Assembly: GCA_944388955.1 (NCBI GenBank)
Contig: CALXKJ010000004.1
Coordinates: 62,001 to 126,000 of the forward strand
DNA from: an uncultured Spirochaetaceae bacterium
GTDB taxonomy: Bacteria; Spirochaetota; Spirochaetia; Sphaerochaetales; Sphaerochaetaceae
Reading direction: 5' to 3'
DNA: 64,000 nt
Shown here: one piece after another, positions 32,684-41,750 of the stretch
Position numbering within the stretch: the first letter of the stretch is position 1
Layout of the letters: the number at the start of each line of letters is the position of its first letter
Translations under genes and position numbers: made by a program
Notes under the pieces: generated by a model
What the model was told of the DNA's origin: nothing
Database searches by the model: none
What the model saw: the letters and a program-made list of their open reading frames with translations, nothing else

Positions 32684-35600
32684 CAGCCTTACCGTTCTTG
32701 TCGAAGAAAGTGCCTTGCTTCATGCCCCTTATATACAGGAGGACTGCGAGGCACTTTTTCCTGTATATCGCCTCCATGGCCTCCGCATAGGCAGTAATCT
32801 GCCCAATATGCATTGATTCATCCATATATGCGTCTGTCTTGTAATCGACAGCGAGATTGTATTCCTCGCCGAAGACCAGAAGGTCGACAGAGCCCTCCTT
32901 TACAGCATCCTCATATGGATAGAAGAATCTCACCTCAGCCTGGCACTCATGACCTTCTATATAGTTATGGAAGAAATCTGATGAAAGGAATGACGAGAGG
33001 ATTCCTTCAAGCGTGCCTGCTATAACTGCTTTCCCGCTCTCTGTAAGGGATGATGGATATAAAGGCGTATATTCAATCCCCGAGAAAAAAGACTCAAGGA
33101 GTGAATGCACCATCGTACCGAAATCCTGCTGCAGCGAGGCTCTGAGCACAATCTCATCGGATGGAAGCCCTGGAAGCCTTGCTCTCTCCTCAGATGATTC
33201 AAAGCCGCTTTCTTTATGCGACGAATCCTTTACACCGACGCGTCTCTGGCTGTAGACATACTCTTCCGGCTTTGATGATGGTTTATCGTACCAGGACATG
33301 GGACGACGCTGCCGCGCATCCATAGCTGTATCGTAGATATCTGGAATACGCTCAATCTCTCCCGTGATTTCCCCATCGGGGCCTTTGTAGATACCGAAAA
33401 GCGATTCAGGACTTATGCTTCTCTTTACGGAGCCTGTGACTATGAGATGCACAGCTGAACGGGTCATAGCTACGTACAGAAGCCTTCTTGCCTCCGCCCT
33501 CTCCCTTCTTGCCGCATGCTCGGAGATAACACCCTGTATCGGATCCGACTCAGAAAGAAGCGATGGCATGATAAGTGGATGCTGCCCGCTGATAGCAATC
33601 AGCCTGTTCTGCTTTGTTTTATTGGAAGGCTGGGAAAGCGTGTCTGCGATGAAGACAATCGGGAATTGCAATCCCTTCGACCTATGGATTGTCATTATCT
33701 GGACCCCGCTCTCGCCTATATGCTGGACAGAGACATTCTCAAGCTTCTTTGCAATTCCGATTCTTGGCCGCAGGTAATCTAGGAAAAGGGGTATCGAGGA
33801 GCCTTTCCCATCAAAAAGGGCTGCCGCGCTCCAGATATAATCGAAATGCTCTTTGTACACACTCAGATAGTCTGAGCTCTGAAGATAAACATGATAACCG
33901 CTCTCATAGAACATCCTGTCAAGGATTTCCGTGATTTTCCTTCTTCCCGCCATCTCGCGAAGTGAGAAATAAAGCATACGGAGATTATCCCAGGCTTTTC
34001 TATCTCGCTCATCCTCGGGAGGATTCTCGGAGAATGCCCTGCCATTCCAGTCGGCAAGTGTCATGATGAACTTGTCAGAAAGGCATGCGAATGGAGAGCG
34101 GAGCAGCGCGATATACTGTGCTTTGTCCTCAGGATAGACAAGGAGTGTCAGGAAAGCAAAGATATCCGAGCCAACACCATCTATAAGCGCTGATGTGCTT
34201 TCAGCGACTGTATATGGTATGCCTCTCAGCCTGAAGGCCTTCTCAATAGGCATCTGCAAAGCACTTGCTCTAAGAAGTATTGCTATATCAGAGAAAGAAG
34301 GACGGCGTGGACCGCTCTTACCCGGTATCAGATACTCATCGCTTCCGATCATGCAGAGAATGCGCTCTGCGATGAAAGCTGCTTCGCTATCGGCTTTCGA
34401 AGCCAGTGCTGTTGTATCCGCATCGCTTTCAGGGAGAACATATGTCTCGATTCTCGGAGTTATGCCAGGATTTGCATCCCGCGCTTTTATCTCCTCGTAA
34501 TCAGCATAGAATGATGATAGCCTCTCACCGGTGAATGAAGCCATGAAGTTCTCAGCTTTCATCTCATTTTCATCAGGTGATGACTCGAAAACAGAATGGA
34601 AGACATCATTGAAATGCTCAATGAGAGCCGGTTCAGAGCGATAATTCGCGCTGAGAGAAAGGACTTTCCCGCCTATTGATTTGATATCATCCTTGAGGGC
34701 TCTGAAGACTGAGACATCTGCTCCTCTGAAGTAATAGATTGACTGCTTGTCATCGCCAACGAAGAAGAGCTTATCCTTCTCCAGTTCGGAAGGCAGTGGG
34801 ACACGTGAAGGCGCAAGGCCATGCCGCGCTGAAAGCAGGAAGAGCATATCACACTGCTTTCTGTTATTATCCTGGAATTCATCAATCATGATGTACCTGA
34901 ATGCCTTCTGATACCACCCTCTTACATCCATGTTCTCAAGCAGTATTCGTCTGCAAAGAGCTTCTGTGTCATGGAATGAGAGAAGCCCTGTACGTCTCTT
35001 TTCCCTCTGGAGAGCAGAAATGAAGGATGAAATGAAATCAGATACAGCGCTGACGGAATCCATAGTGCTGTCAATTTCAGAAAGAGAGCGGAGCCTAGAG
35101 CTAAGCGGACGATACATCTCCTTTATGAATATCCATAGCTCCTTGTCCTTTTTCCTCGCGAGCTTTCTGTACTCGAAATCCGGCAGTGCCTGATAATCCC
35201 CGGAAGAAAACAGCGCGATAGCATTCTCTATATTATCGTGCTCCTTGCTGTCATCATCTTCAGCGTTGAGATCGGCAAGACGCGAGAATACGCTCCCAGC
35301 CTCCTTCTCCGCATCTTTTCTAAGCATCTCCACAAGAAGCTTATATGATTCAGTGTTCTCAGTACTGCTGAATGACGTGAGGATATCAGTCTCAGATGCA
35401 ATCGCCTTGAGAAACGAGAGAATTGACGCTGACGAGTAGAGCTCGGAAAGAAGCATGATGCCTTCCCTGCACTTCTCATCATTCTGGAGGGATGTGTATA
35501 TGCGCTCAATCATATCGCTCTCATCCTCGTCCTCGAGGCTTGAGAAATCACGGGTAATGCCATAGCGGAGCGAATCGGTACGCGCTATCTCACTCCAGAA

Positions 35601-35927
35601 TGAATCCATTGTCGATATGCGGGCCTTCGGGAAGTGCTCATCAAGCTCTTTTCTCATGCGCTCATCATCCAGAGCGGCTTTCTCCAGAAGCGAATGAATC
35701 CTCTCATACATCTCAGCCGCCGCTTTCTTGGTGAATGTGATTGTGAGAATCTCATCAGCATGAGCCTTCCCATCCAGGACAAGACGGACAAAGCGGAGAG
35801 AGAGCACTGTGGTCTTTCCGGATCCAGCGCCTGCAGAAACGACTGTGGAAGTATCAGAGAGAACCGCCTCCAGCTGTTCAGCTGAAAGACTTCCAGCGTA
35901 TATATCGAGAAATTCCCTGCCTGTCAT
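32670..35927 (-). CDS. addA: AddA-like helicase-nuclease subunit
   Basis: 1085 residues from the ATG at 35927, which overlaps the addB stop as ATGA; a farther upstream in-frame start is less likely. UvrD-like helicase: Walker A AGAGSGKTTVL near residue 33, TITFTKKAAAEM, DEFQDNN, DDKQSIYYFRGA, NYRSEPAL, TIHRSKGLQFPIVF, VAMTRSAVHL. The C-terminal RecB-like nuclease has GSVDLLVFGEEYNLAVDYKTD (about 1018-1038). With AddB it processes double-strand breaks to Chi-like sites for RecA. Chi recognition cannot be judged. Confidence 0.88.
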   Translation of the reverse strand: MTGREFLDIYAGSLSAEQLEAVLSDTSTVVSAGAGSGKTTVLSLRFVRLVLDGKAHADEILTITFTKKAAAEMYERIHSLLEKAALDDERMRKELDEHFPKARISTMDSFWSEIARTDSLRYGITRDFSSLEDEDESDMIERIYTSLQNDEKCREGIMLLSELYSSASILSFLKAIASETDILTSFSSTENTESYKLLVEMLRKDAEKEAGSVFSRLADLNAEDDDSKEHDNIENAIALFSSGDYQALPDFEYRKLARKKDKELWIFIKEMYRPLSSRLRSLSEIDSTMDSVSAVSDFISSFISALQREKRRTGLLSFHDTEALCRRILLENMDVRGWYQKAFRYIMIDEFQDNNRKQCDMLFLLSARHGLAPSRVPLPSELEKDKLFFVGDDKQSIYYFRGADVSVFRALKDDIKSIGGKVLSLSANYRSEPALIEHFNDVFHSVFESSPDENEMKAENFMASFTGERLSSFYADYEEIKARDANPGITPRIETYVLPESDADTTALASKADSEAAFIAERILCMIGSDEYLIPGKSGPRRPSFSDIAILLRASALQMPIEKAFRLRGIPYTVAESTSALIDGVGSDIFAFLTLLVYPEDKAQYIALLRSPFACLSDKFIMTLADWNGRAFSENPPEDERDRKAWDNLRMLYFSLREMAGRRKITEILDRMFYESGYHVYLQSSDYLSVYKEHFDYIWSAAALFDGKGSSIPLFLDYLRPRIGIAKKLENVSVQHIGESGVQIMTIHRSKGLQFPIVFIADTLSQPSNKTKQNRLIAISGQHPLIMPSLLSESDPIQGVISEHAARRERAEARRLLYVAMTRSAVHLIVTGSVKRSISPESLFGIYKGPDGEITGEIERIPDIYDTAMDARQRRPMSWYDKPSSKPEEYVYSQRRVGVKDSSHKESGFESSEERARLPGLPSDEIVLRASLQQDFGTMVHSLLESFFSGIEYTPLYPSSLTESGKAVIAGTLEGILSSFLSSDFFHNYIEGHECQAEVRFFYPYEDAVKEGSVDLLVFGEEYNLAVDYKTDAYMDESMHIGQITAYAEAMEAIYRKKCLAVLLYIRGMKQGTFFDKNGKAVKDS

Positions 35928-38476
35928 ACTACACTGAACCTCCTTCTGCATATTCCGCGGTACTGGCAGCCTGAGCATATGGACTCCGAGGGCTTAGCGC
36001 GCCAGTTGCCTTCCGCAATTCCTTCCGCAGCTTCATGAAGCTCTTCCAGTGCTCCTTCTCCCTTCGCGATAGCCGACTCAGTCATCTTCCCGTCGGTAAG
36101 AGTGATGAAGTAAGCCGCCTCAGCATTACCATAGCCAGATGCCGATAGCAGAAGCGAATATATAACAAACTGATAGGCTTTCCTTGCTTTCTCGTCTTTA
36201 TCAGAAGGTCTTCTGCCTTTCTTATAATCGAATATGACAAGATTTCCATCCTCAAGACGCGCTATCCTGTCAGCTATGCCTTCAAGCGTGAATCCATAGT
36301 CATCGAATTGGTGAGAAAGTCTCTCCTCTAGGCCCCATCCCGAAATAGGGAGGGAAATCTCATTCATCATTCTTACTGCATCGATAAGATGCGGAAGGTA
36401 CCGCCTCCTTATGAATCTGACCAAGGCGTCATCTGCCCTCTTTGAGGATGACGGCATTGCAATCTCCTCTCCGTTTTCCCCCAGTCTCTTACCGGCTTTC
36501 CATAGCTCCATCTCGGCATCAAGAAGCCTTGGGATGTCAATCTCGGGAGCTGTGCAATCTGTCTTGTAATAACGCTCGAGGACACTATGAAGCCTTGCAC
36601 CTATCTCCTTGTGGTCTGTGTCATCAGCCTCATAAGACGGAAGGTCGCGGAGTCCGAACTCATATTGCATAGCGTAACGGAATGGGCAGTCCCTATATGA
36701 TGAGAATGATGTGAATGACAGCCGTACGGGATGCTTTCTTTTCCTGCCTTTGAGCCTATATGTCAGGTCATCATCTCCTTTCCTGCCATGCAAGGAGGCC
36801 TGGATAGCTTTCTCATATCCTGTTTTTTCAATCATGGAGATTCTTTCAACATCACTGCGTGAATTCTCAGCCTGATACGGATCTGACTGAGGAATAATAC
36901 CCTCGGTCCTCACTGCGGAAAGCTCTGAAAGAGGAAGGACAAAACCGCTATATGTCTCAGATGACGCGGAGATATGAAGATGATCCGTGAATGCTGCATA
37001 GAGCTTCAGAAGGGAGAGCGTTATATCCTTCTCATCCCTCTCCGCTTTCAGCTCGTAATCGGACATGAAGGATGCCTTCTTCACGATTCTACGGCTATCT
37101 GATTCATTGAGAGCAATGATGAAACGATAAGGATAATGAAGGGCCGCATCGAGCGTGAATGGGTATACCCTGACTCCCTTCACTCTCGATTGCGGAACAT
37201 ATTTCACATTCTTCATGTATTGCAGGAACAGCGGGAAAAGCGGCTCTGAAAGCCTGAAACCGGCATCTTCGCATCTCGCCGCTTCCGAGAGAAAATCCTC
37301 AAGCTCCTTCATCGCGAATGAATAGACAGACATATCCTCATCATTTCCTGAGAACTGCTCATCCTTCAGAAGTCCGGAAAGAAGCGTGTGAATATATGGA
37401 AGAATCTTCTCCGGACGCTTCTCGGCCATGAGTTTATCTGCAGTCAAGCGAAGAAGCCTGTAGTAAGACACACCATTCCTGCTAGGTATTCTCATATACC
37501 TGTCATCATTTCGATCTGGAGCGGATGTTATCGCATACTCAACTGCCGTGCTGACAAAAAGCCTCAGCGCCTCACTGTCCCTGAATGGAATTGCCGTATC
37601 AAGCATGAAGCTCTTGATGGAATCAAGGGAATAGCCTGAATCATGCATCTCCTGTATTTTCGTCAAGAATGAACCGGAGGATGAAAGAAGAGGAGACTCA
37701 CCTTCTGAGAAATCGAGGGGAATCGAGAAAAGATAGGCCTCTTCCTGCATATAAGGCCTAAGCTTATCAGAAGAAGGTATGGAAATCGCGATTTCATCGA
37801 GTGACACTCCACTATCGAGCAAGTCGCGGATACGCACGAAAAGCGCCCTGATTTCACTTTTCTCATTGTTATAGACTTCATATCGCGGCATCTCGCCATC
37901 GATATCATCAATAAGCATTATCCTTTCATCTTCCCTGAGGAATGAAATGAGATTATCTTCCTTCGGGAATGCCGATGGCATGATGATTGCATATCTATCG
38001 CAGAGGTTATCAGGCATGACAGGCTTCATGAACGAGCTTTCATACTGCCCTGTCCTGTCCAAGAAGTCCCCATAAGCCTTCCTAAGGGCAATAAGATCCT
38101 GAAGTGCATCATGATTCTTGCCTGATACAGCGATGGCATCATCAAGAGATGGAAGCATTGAGAGTATGAAAGTGCCCAGCCTCTTCTCCGCCTCTGGATA
38201 ATCAGGGGATGAGAAATAGCGTAGAGCCGGGACAATCTCTGAGGCGGCATATGAAGCGAATATAGCGCGCGAGGTATCAGATATAGCCTTCTTTCCTGCT
38301 ATCCCAGGATAGAAAGGCTCAGAAAAGCTATCGAATGCAAGAACGGAGGAAGCAAGAAGCCCTTTACGTCTGGAAAGCACGTAATCTGTGGAGAAAGCCC
38401 TTCGGCTCTCCTCTGTTGGAAATACAAGCACAACGCCATCATCGACAAGCCTGAATAGATCCTCGTAACACGTCAT
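35924..38476 (-). CDS. addB: AddB-like nuclease subunit with an iron-sulfur motif
   Basis: I place the start at 38476 (850 residues, MTCYEDLFRLV) because a perfect TATAAT ends 6 nt before it; a further upstream in-frame ATG would lie within the promoter. The N-terminal helicase-like part has no Walker A, so ATPase activity is probably lost. The C-terminal PD-(D/E)xK nuclease shows EGIADRIARLEDGNLVIFDYKKG. Four cysteines sit as in AddB: YRDCPFRYAMQYEFGL before the nuclease and CSGCQYRGIC at the very end, predicted to bind 4Fe-4S. Operon with addA. Confidence 0.82.
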   Translation of the reverse strand: MTCYEDLFRLVDDGVVLVFPTEESRRAFSTDYVLSRRKGLLASSVLAFDSFSEPFYPGIAGKKAISDTSRAIFASYAASEIVPALRYFSSPDYPEAEKRLGTFILSMLPSLDDAIAVSGKNHDALQDLIALRKAYGDFLDRTGQYESSFMKPVMPDNLCDRYAIIMPSAFPKEDNLISFLREDERIMLIDDIDGEMPRYEVYNNEKSEIRALFVRIRDLLDSGVSLDEIAISIPSSDKLRPYMQEEAYLFSIPLDFSEGESPLLSSSGSFLTKIQEMHDSGYSLDSIKSFMLDTAIPFRDSEALRLFVSTAVEYAITSAPDRNDDRYMRIPSRNGVSYYRLLRLTADKLMAEKRPEKILPYIHTLLSGLLKDEQFSGNDEDMSVYSFAMKELEDFLSEAARCEDAGFRLSEPLFPLFLQYMKNVKYVPQSRVKGVRVYPFTLDAALHYPYRFIIALNESDSRRIVKKASFMSDYELKAERDEKDITLSLLKLYAAFTDHLHISASSETYSGFVLPLSELSAVRTEGIIPQSDPYQAENSRSDVERISMIEKTGYEKAIQASLHGRKGDDDLTYRLKGRKRKHPVRLSFTSFSSYRDCPFRYAMQYEFGLRDLPSYEADDTDHKEIGARLHSVLERYYKTDCTAPEIDIPRLLDAEMELWKAGKRLGENGEEIAMPSSSKRADDALVRFIRRRYLPHLIDAVRMMNEISLPISGWGLEERLSHQFDDYGFTLEGIADRIARLEDGNLVIFDYKKGRRPSDKDEKARKAYQFVIYSLLLSASGYGNAEAAYFITLTDGKMTESAIAKGEGALEELHEAAEGIAEGNWRAKPSESICSGCQYRGICRRRFSVV

Positions 38477-38482
38477 GTGGCA

Positions 38483-38488
38483 ATTATA
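38483..38488 (-). promoter_or_regulatory. -10 element of the leaderless addBA promoter
   Basis: Minus strand TATAAT, then TGCCAC and ATG. No Shine-Dalgarno; the -35 is weak. Confidence 0.6.
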
Positions 38489-38514
38489 GCCTTTAATGAT
38501 GGAAATTTGCATGC

Positions 38515-38520
38515 TACTCT
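38515..38520 (+). promoter_or_regulatory. -10 element upstream of the CPBP protease gene
   Basis: TACTCT ends 8 nt before the ATG at 38529, with a plausible TTTAAT -35 at 38492-38497. It lies face to back with the addBA promoter in a 52-nt divergent gap. Confidence 0.4.
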
Positions 38521-38528
38521 GATTGCAT

Positions 38529-39368
38529 ATGGAAAAAGATAGGACGATTTCCCTTTTTGGCCTTATAGCCACCGCGCTTGCTTCATTCTTCGTGCTCTAC
38601 ATCCTTGGAGGGATTGCAGCCTTCTATCTTGCTGAAATCATCGGAAGAGAATCTGTCATATGCCAGTATATCGTGCTTCATACGCCATATATTCTTCTTT
38701 TCCTATTCCTTTTGGCAGCTCCTCCTGTAATGCTGAACACTTCGCTCTTTGGGCTTTCAACACCACAGCATCCAATCAGATGGAAGCTATTCTTCTCATC
38801 AGCTGTAATCTCAATCGTGGTGTACATCCTCTTTTCTCTTTTTTCCATGGATAGAATCAGAGTACTCGAAACGGAATGGCAAACACGCGTATTGCTCCTG
38901 ATTCCCGTTCTGATTCTCACACCGCTTCAGGCATTTTCAGAGGAAATCCTTTTCCGCGTCATTCCCTATCATGCGGCAATCAGAAATGGCAGGACAGGCA
39001 TTGTCAGGATATCAATCTATGCGCTCATATCCGCCCTCATCTTCGCGCTCCCCCATATTCCGAACAATGAGATACAGCAGGCTTCCTCATATCTTCCACT
39101 GCTTTACTATTTCCTATGGGGCTTTCTCGCCGCTATCACAGCAGTGCTTTCCGGAGGTTTTGAAGTGCCAATCGCCATGCATGTAACCAACAATCTCTAC
39201 ATAGTGCTTGCGGTGAATTACGAAGGCTCATCGCTGCCATCACTTCCGCTATTCATGGCAGAAAAACCGACAGCCGCAGCCTCGATAGCGGAAACTGCTG
39301 TATTATATACCGTGATGATTTCACTCCTTGCCTCAACGGGCTATATTGGAAGAAGGAGAAAACCATGA
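38529..39368 (+). CDS. CPBP-family intramembrane metalloprotease
   Basis: 279 residues with about eight transmembrane segments. CPBP/Abi (CAAX-protease-like) motifs: SEEILFRVIPYH (EExxxR, about 139-150), IFALPHIPN (FxxxH, about 176-184) and the later NN in HVTNNLYIV. Such proteases cleave prenylated proteins or bacteriocin precursors, or act in self-immunity; the substrate here is unknown. Overlaps the NUC1 nuclease gene by 4 nt, so the two are co-translated. The ATG at 38529 is preferred over a TTG two codons upstream. Confidence 0.85.
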   Translation: MEKDRTISLFGLIATALASFFVLYILGGIAAFYLAEIIGRESVICQYIVLHTPYILLFLFLLAAPPVMLNTSLFGLSTPQHPIRWKLFFSSAVISIVVYILFSLFSMDRIRVLETEWQTRVLLLIPVLILTPLQAFSEEILFRVIPYHAAIRNGRTGIVRISIYALISALIFALPHIPNNEIQQASSYLPLLYYFLWGFLAAITAVLSGGFEVPIAMHVTNNLYIVLAVNYEGSSLPSLPLFMAEKPTAAASIAETAVLYTVMISLLASTGYIGRRRKP

Positions 39369-40354
39369 GCAGAAAAAGGAAATCTGGCTTTTCAAAGAAA
39401 CTGAAACGCCTTCTGATAACACTTCTCATCCTGATAATAGTATTCCTTATACTTTGCATTCTAACCCCTTCAGAGAGCACGCTCACAGCCTCTGATTCAG
39501 TAACGGAACTGGGATTGCCATCCCCGATAGAAGGGGAAGCTATCATCTCCCACACCGGCTACACGCTTTCATACAATGAGCAATATGAAGTCCCATCCTG
39601 GGTCAGTTATGAGCTGACGCGCGATGAAGTGCTTGGAGCATATGACAGGGAAGACAACTTCAGGGAAGACCCGCTCGTGCCCACAGGATCTGCGACTCTT
39701 GCAGATTACAAGGGCTCAGGATATGACAGAGGCCACATGGCGCCGGCTGCTGATTTCAAATGGTCAGCGGAAGCAATGAGCGACACATTCTACCTTTCAA
39801 ACATGTGCCCCCAGGATCCATCCTTCAATCGCGGTATCTGGGCAGATCTTGAAGCTGTTGTCAGGACGATGTCTTACGATAATAGCTCTGTATATGTCGT
39901 AACGGGACCTGTACTGACAGATGGACCATACGAGACTATAGGAAAGAGCAAGGTAGCAGTCCCGAAGCGCTTCTATAAAGTCATACTCGATTACACTGAT
40001 CCTGAGATAAAAGCCATAGGCTTTGTGCTTCCGAATGAGGCTTCAGACAAAGCATTGCAGCATTTTGCCATGAGCGTGGACAGTGTAGAGGAAATCACAG
40101 GCATTGATTTCTTCCCTTCCCTTCCCGATGAGCAGGAAGAAATCATCGAAGGCAGCGTAAACACAGCGCTATGGAATTTCTCAGGATTCACTCCTACTGG
40201 AGAAGTGCCTGAAAACGGTAATATCGAATATGTCGCACCATCAGCGAAAGAGAAGATTCTCAACGCCGCTATCGATGTATTCGTTGATATCAAAGGCGAA
40301 GTATTCTCGCTCCTTGGCATCAGCGATATTGCTACCTCTCTCGGTCTTATCTGA
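39365..40354 (+). CDS. DNA/RNA non-specific endonuclease (NUC1/NucA family), membrane-anchored
   Basis: 329 residues. A basic start (MSRKRKSGFSKKLKR) precedes a hydrophobic helix at about 17-36 that acts as a signal anchor, so the enzyme is outside the cytoplasm. The catalytic DRGHMAPAADF motif is at about 121-131 (His general base), with the Asn/Glu metal region NMCPQDPSFNRGIWADLE some 30 residues later. Such enzymes cut single- or double-stranded nucleic acid for nutrition or defence. Coupled by a 4-nt overlap to the CPBP protease. Confidence 0.9.
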   Translation: MSRKRKSGFSKKLKRLLITLLILIIVFLILCILTPSESTLTASDSVTELGLPSPIEGEAIISHTGYTLSYNEQYEVPSWVSYELTRDEVLGAYDREDNFREDPLVPTGSATLADYKGSGYDRGHMAPAADFKWSAEAMSDTFYLSNMCPQDPSFNRGIWADLEAVVRTMSYDNSSVYVVTGPVLTDGPYETIGKSKVAVPKRFYKVILDYTDPEIKAIGFVLPNEASDKALQHFAMSVDSVEEITGIDFFPSLPDEQEEIIEGSVNTALWNFSGFTPTGEVPENGNIEYVAPSAKEKILNAAIDVFVDIKGEVFSLLGISDIATSLGLI

Positions 40355-40389
40355 TTTACAATGAAAGCGCATTGAAAGGAGATTCGATT

Positions 40390-41508
40390 ATGGAAGAACT
40401 GCTCAGTCTGAATAAAAAGAAACTCGGCTTTGGACTTATGAGACTGCCAAAGGATAGTAACGGGAATATCGATGAGAAGCGTACTGCGGCTATGGTTGAC
40501 CGTTTTCTTTCCGAAGGCTTCACTTATTTTGATACAGCTTATGCCTATCAGGGCTCTGAGGAGATGTTCAGGAAGACAATAGGCTCAAGGTACAGCCGTG
40601 ACAGCTATACAATCGCAACGAAGCTGCCAAGCGGTCCGCTTGGGGAAGGTGCTTCTCCAGAGGAGCTCTTCAGAACACAGCTGGAGCGTACAGGGCTTGA
40701 GTATTTCGACTTCTATCTCCTTCACAGCATCAACAGCTCGAACATAAAGATATTCAATGAGTGCAATGCATGGGAATTCGGCATGAAGCTTAAGAGAGAA
40801 GGACGTATAAAACACCTTGGATTCTCTTTCCATGACACACCTGAAATGCTCGACGAACTCCTTACAGAGCATCCGGAGGTGGAATTCGTACAGCTGCAGA
40901 TAAACTATCTCGACTGGACAAGCCCGAGAATACAGTCTGAAGGTGTCTATAATGTCGCAAGAAAGCACAACAAGCCGATTATAATCATGGAGCCTGTAAA
41001 AGGCGGCATTCTATCGATGCTGAATGATGACCTTACGGAGCCATTCAGAAAGCTTTCCGACAGCACTCCAGCATCTTACGCGCTTCGTTATACTGCAAGC
41101 CTCGATGGCATCCTCGCAATCCTTTCAGGCATGAGCACGGAAGAGCAGGTCGAGGATAATATAAAGACATTCTCCCCTGCCAAACCGCTCACGGACGAGG
41201 AAATGAAAGCGATTCAGGAAGTAAAGGAATCCATCAAGCAGCTCCAGACTATCGAGTGCACAGCATGCCGCTATTGCGTTCCAGGCTGTCCGAAGAAGAT
41301 TGATATACCATCTGTTTTCCGCATGCTTAATGATGAAGTGATTGTTTCCGACAAGACAAAGCCAAAGACGGATTACATGAATATGATTCAGAATGGCAAG
41401 AACGGAAGGGCCTCAGATTGCATAAAATGCGGAAAGTGCGAGAAAGTATGCCCGCAGAAGCTACCGATAAGATCGCTTCTTAGCACAGCTGAAGCCAAAC
41501 TTGTCTGA
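40390..41508 (+). CDS. Aldo/keto reductase with two C-terminal 4Fe-4S clusters
   Basis: 372 residues from the ATG at 40390, preceded by AAAGGAG. TIM barrel with GFGLMRLPKD, TYFDTAYAYQGSEE (catalytic Asp/Tyr) and LLHSINSSN. Two ferredoxin-like Cys sets follow: Cys290/293/296/300 (CTACRYCVPGC) and Cys344/347/350/354 (CIKCGKCEKVC). This fused type is frequent in anaerobes and probably takes electrons from ferredoxin rather than only NADPH; the substrate is unknown. Monocistronic, followed by tRNA-Leu. Confidence 0.9.
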   Translation: MEELLSLNKKKLGFGLMRLPKDSNGNIDEKRTAAMVDRFLSEGFTYFDTAYAYQGSEEMFRKTIGSRYSRDSYTIATKLPSGPLGEGASPEELFRTQLERTGLEYFDFYLLHSINSSNIKIFNECNAWEFGMKLKREGRIKHLGFSFHDTPEMLDELLTEHPEVEFVQLQINYLDWTSPRIQSEGVYNVARKHNKPIIIMEPVKGGILSMLNDDLTEPFRKLSDSTPASYALRYTASLDGILAILSGMSTEEQVEDNIKTFSPAKPLTDEEMKAIQEVKESIKQLQTIECTACRYCVPGCPKKIDIPSVFRMLNDEVIVSDKTKPKTDYMNMIQNGKNGRASDCIKCGKCEKVCPQKLPIRSLLSTAEAKLV

Positions 41509-41515
41509 CAGACTC

Positions 41516-41544
41516 TTGCATTTGTCTGCTGTAGCTGATAGGAT
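41516..41544 (+). promoter_or_regulatory. Promoter of tRNA-Leu
   Basis: -35 TTGCAT (41516-41521), 17-nt spacer, -10 TAGGAT (41539-41544), 10 nt before the mature 5' end of the tRNA. Confidence 0.65.
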
Positions 41545-41554
41545 TCACCCGATT

Positions 41555-41636
41555 GCCCATGTGGCGGAACTGGTAGACGCGCTAGTTTCAGGTACTAGTC
41601 TGTAACAAGGTGGGAGTTCGAGTCTCCCCGTGGGCA
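41555..41636 (+). tRNA. tRNA-Leu (anticodon CAG)
   Basis: 82 nt class II tRNA. Acceptor GCCCATG pairs with CGTGGGC (one G-U), discriminator A. Anticodon arm CTAGT-TTCAGGT-ACTAG gives CAG. A long variable arm (CTGTAACAAGG region) and GTTCGAGTC in the T-loop are present. CCA is not encoded. Confidence 0.97.
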
Positions 41637-41715
41637 TGTTCAGTGGATTATCATCAGCATTCAGCTGTCCTCAGGCAATATTCTTTGCAGCTTCCCATTC
41701 TTTTCATCAGCTTTA

Positions 41716-41744
41716 TTGTCACTTGGATAAACAATTGCTATTCT
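41716..41744 (+). promoter_or_regulatory. Leaderless promoter of the ymdB-lpt-rpoN operon
   Basis: -35 TTGTCA (41716-41721), 17-nt spacer, -10 TATTCT (41739-41744), then CAATGC and ATG at 41751. The hexamers are identical to those of uvrC. Confidence 0.7.
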
Positions 41745-41750
41745 CAATGC

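Noticed and set aside
41610-41750. N-terminal extension of YmdB into tRNA-Leu
   Set aside because: It begins inside the tRNA gene and crosses the TTGTCA/TATTCT promoter; the YmdB family starts at the ATG at 41751.
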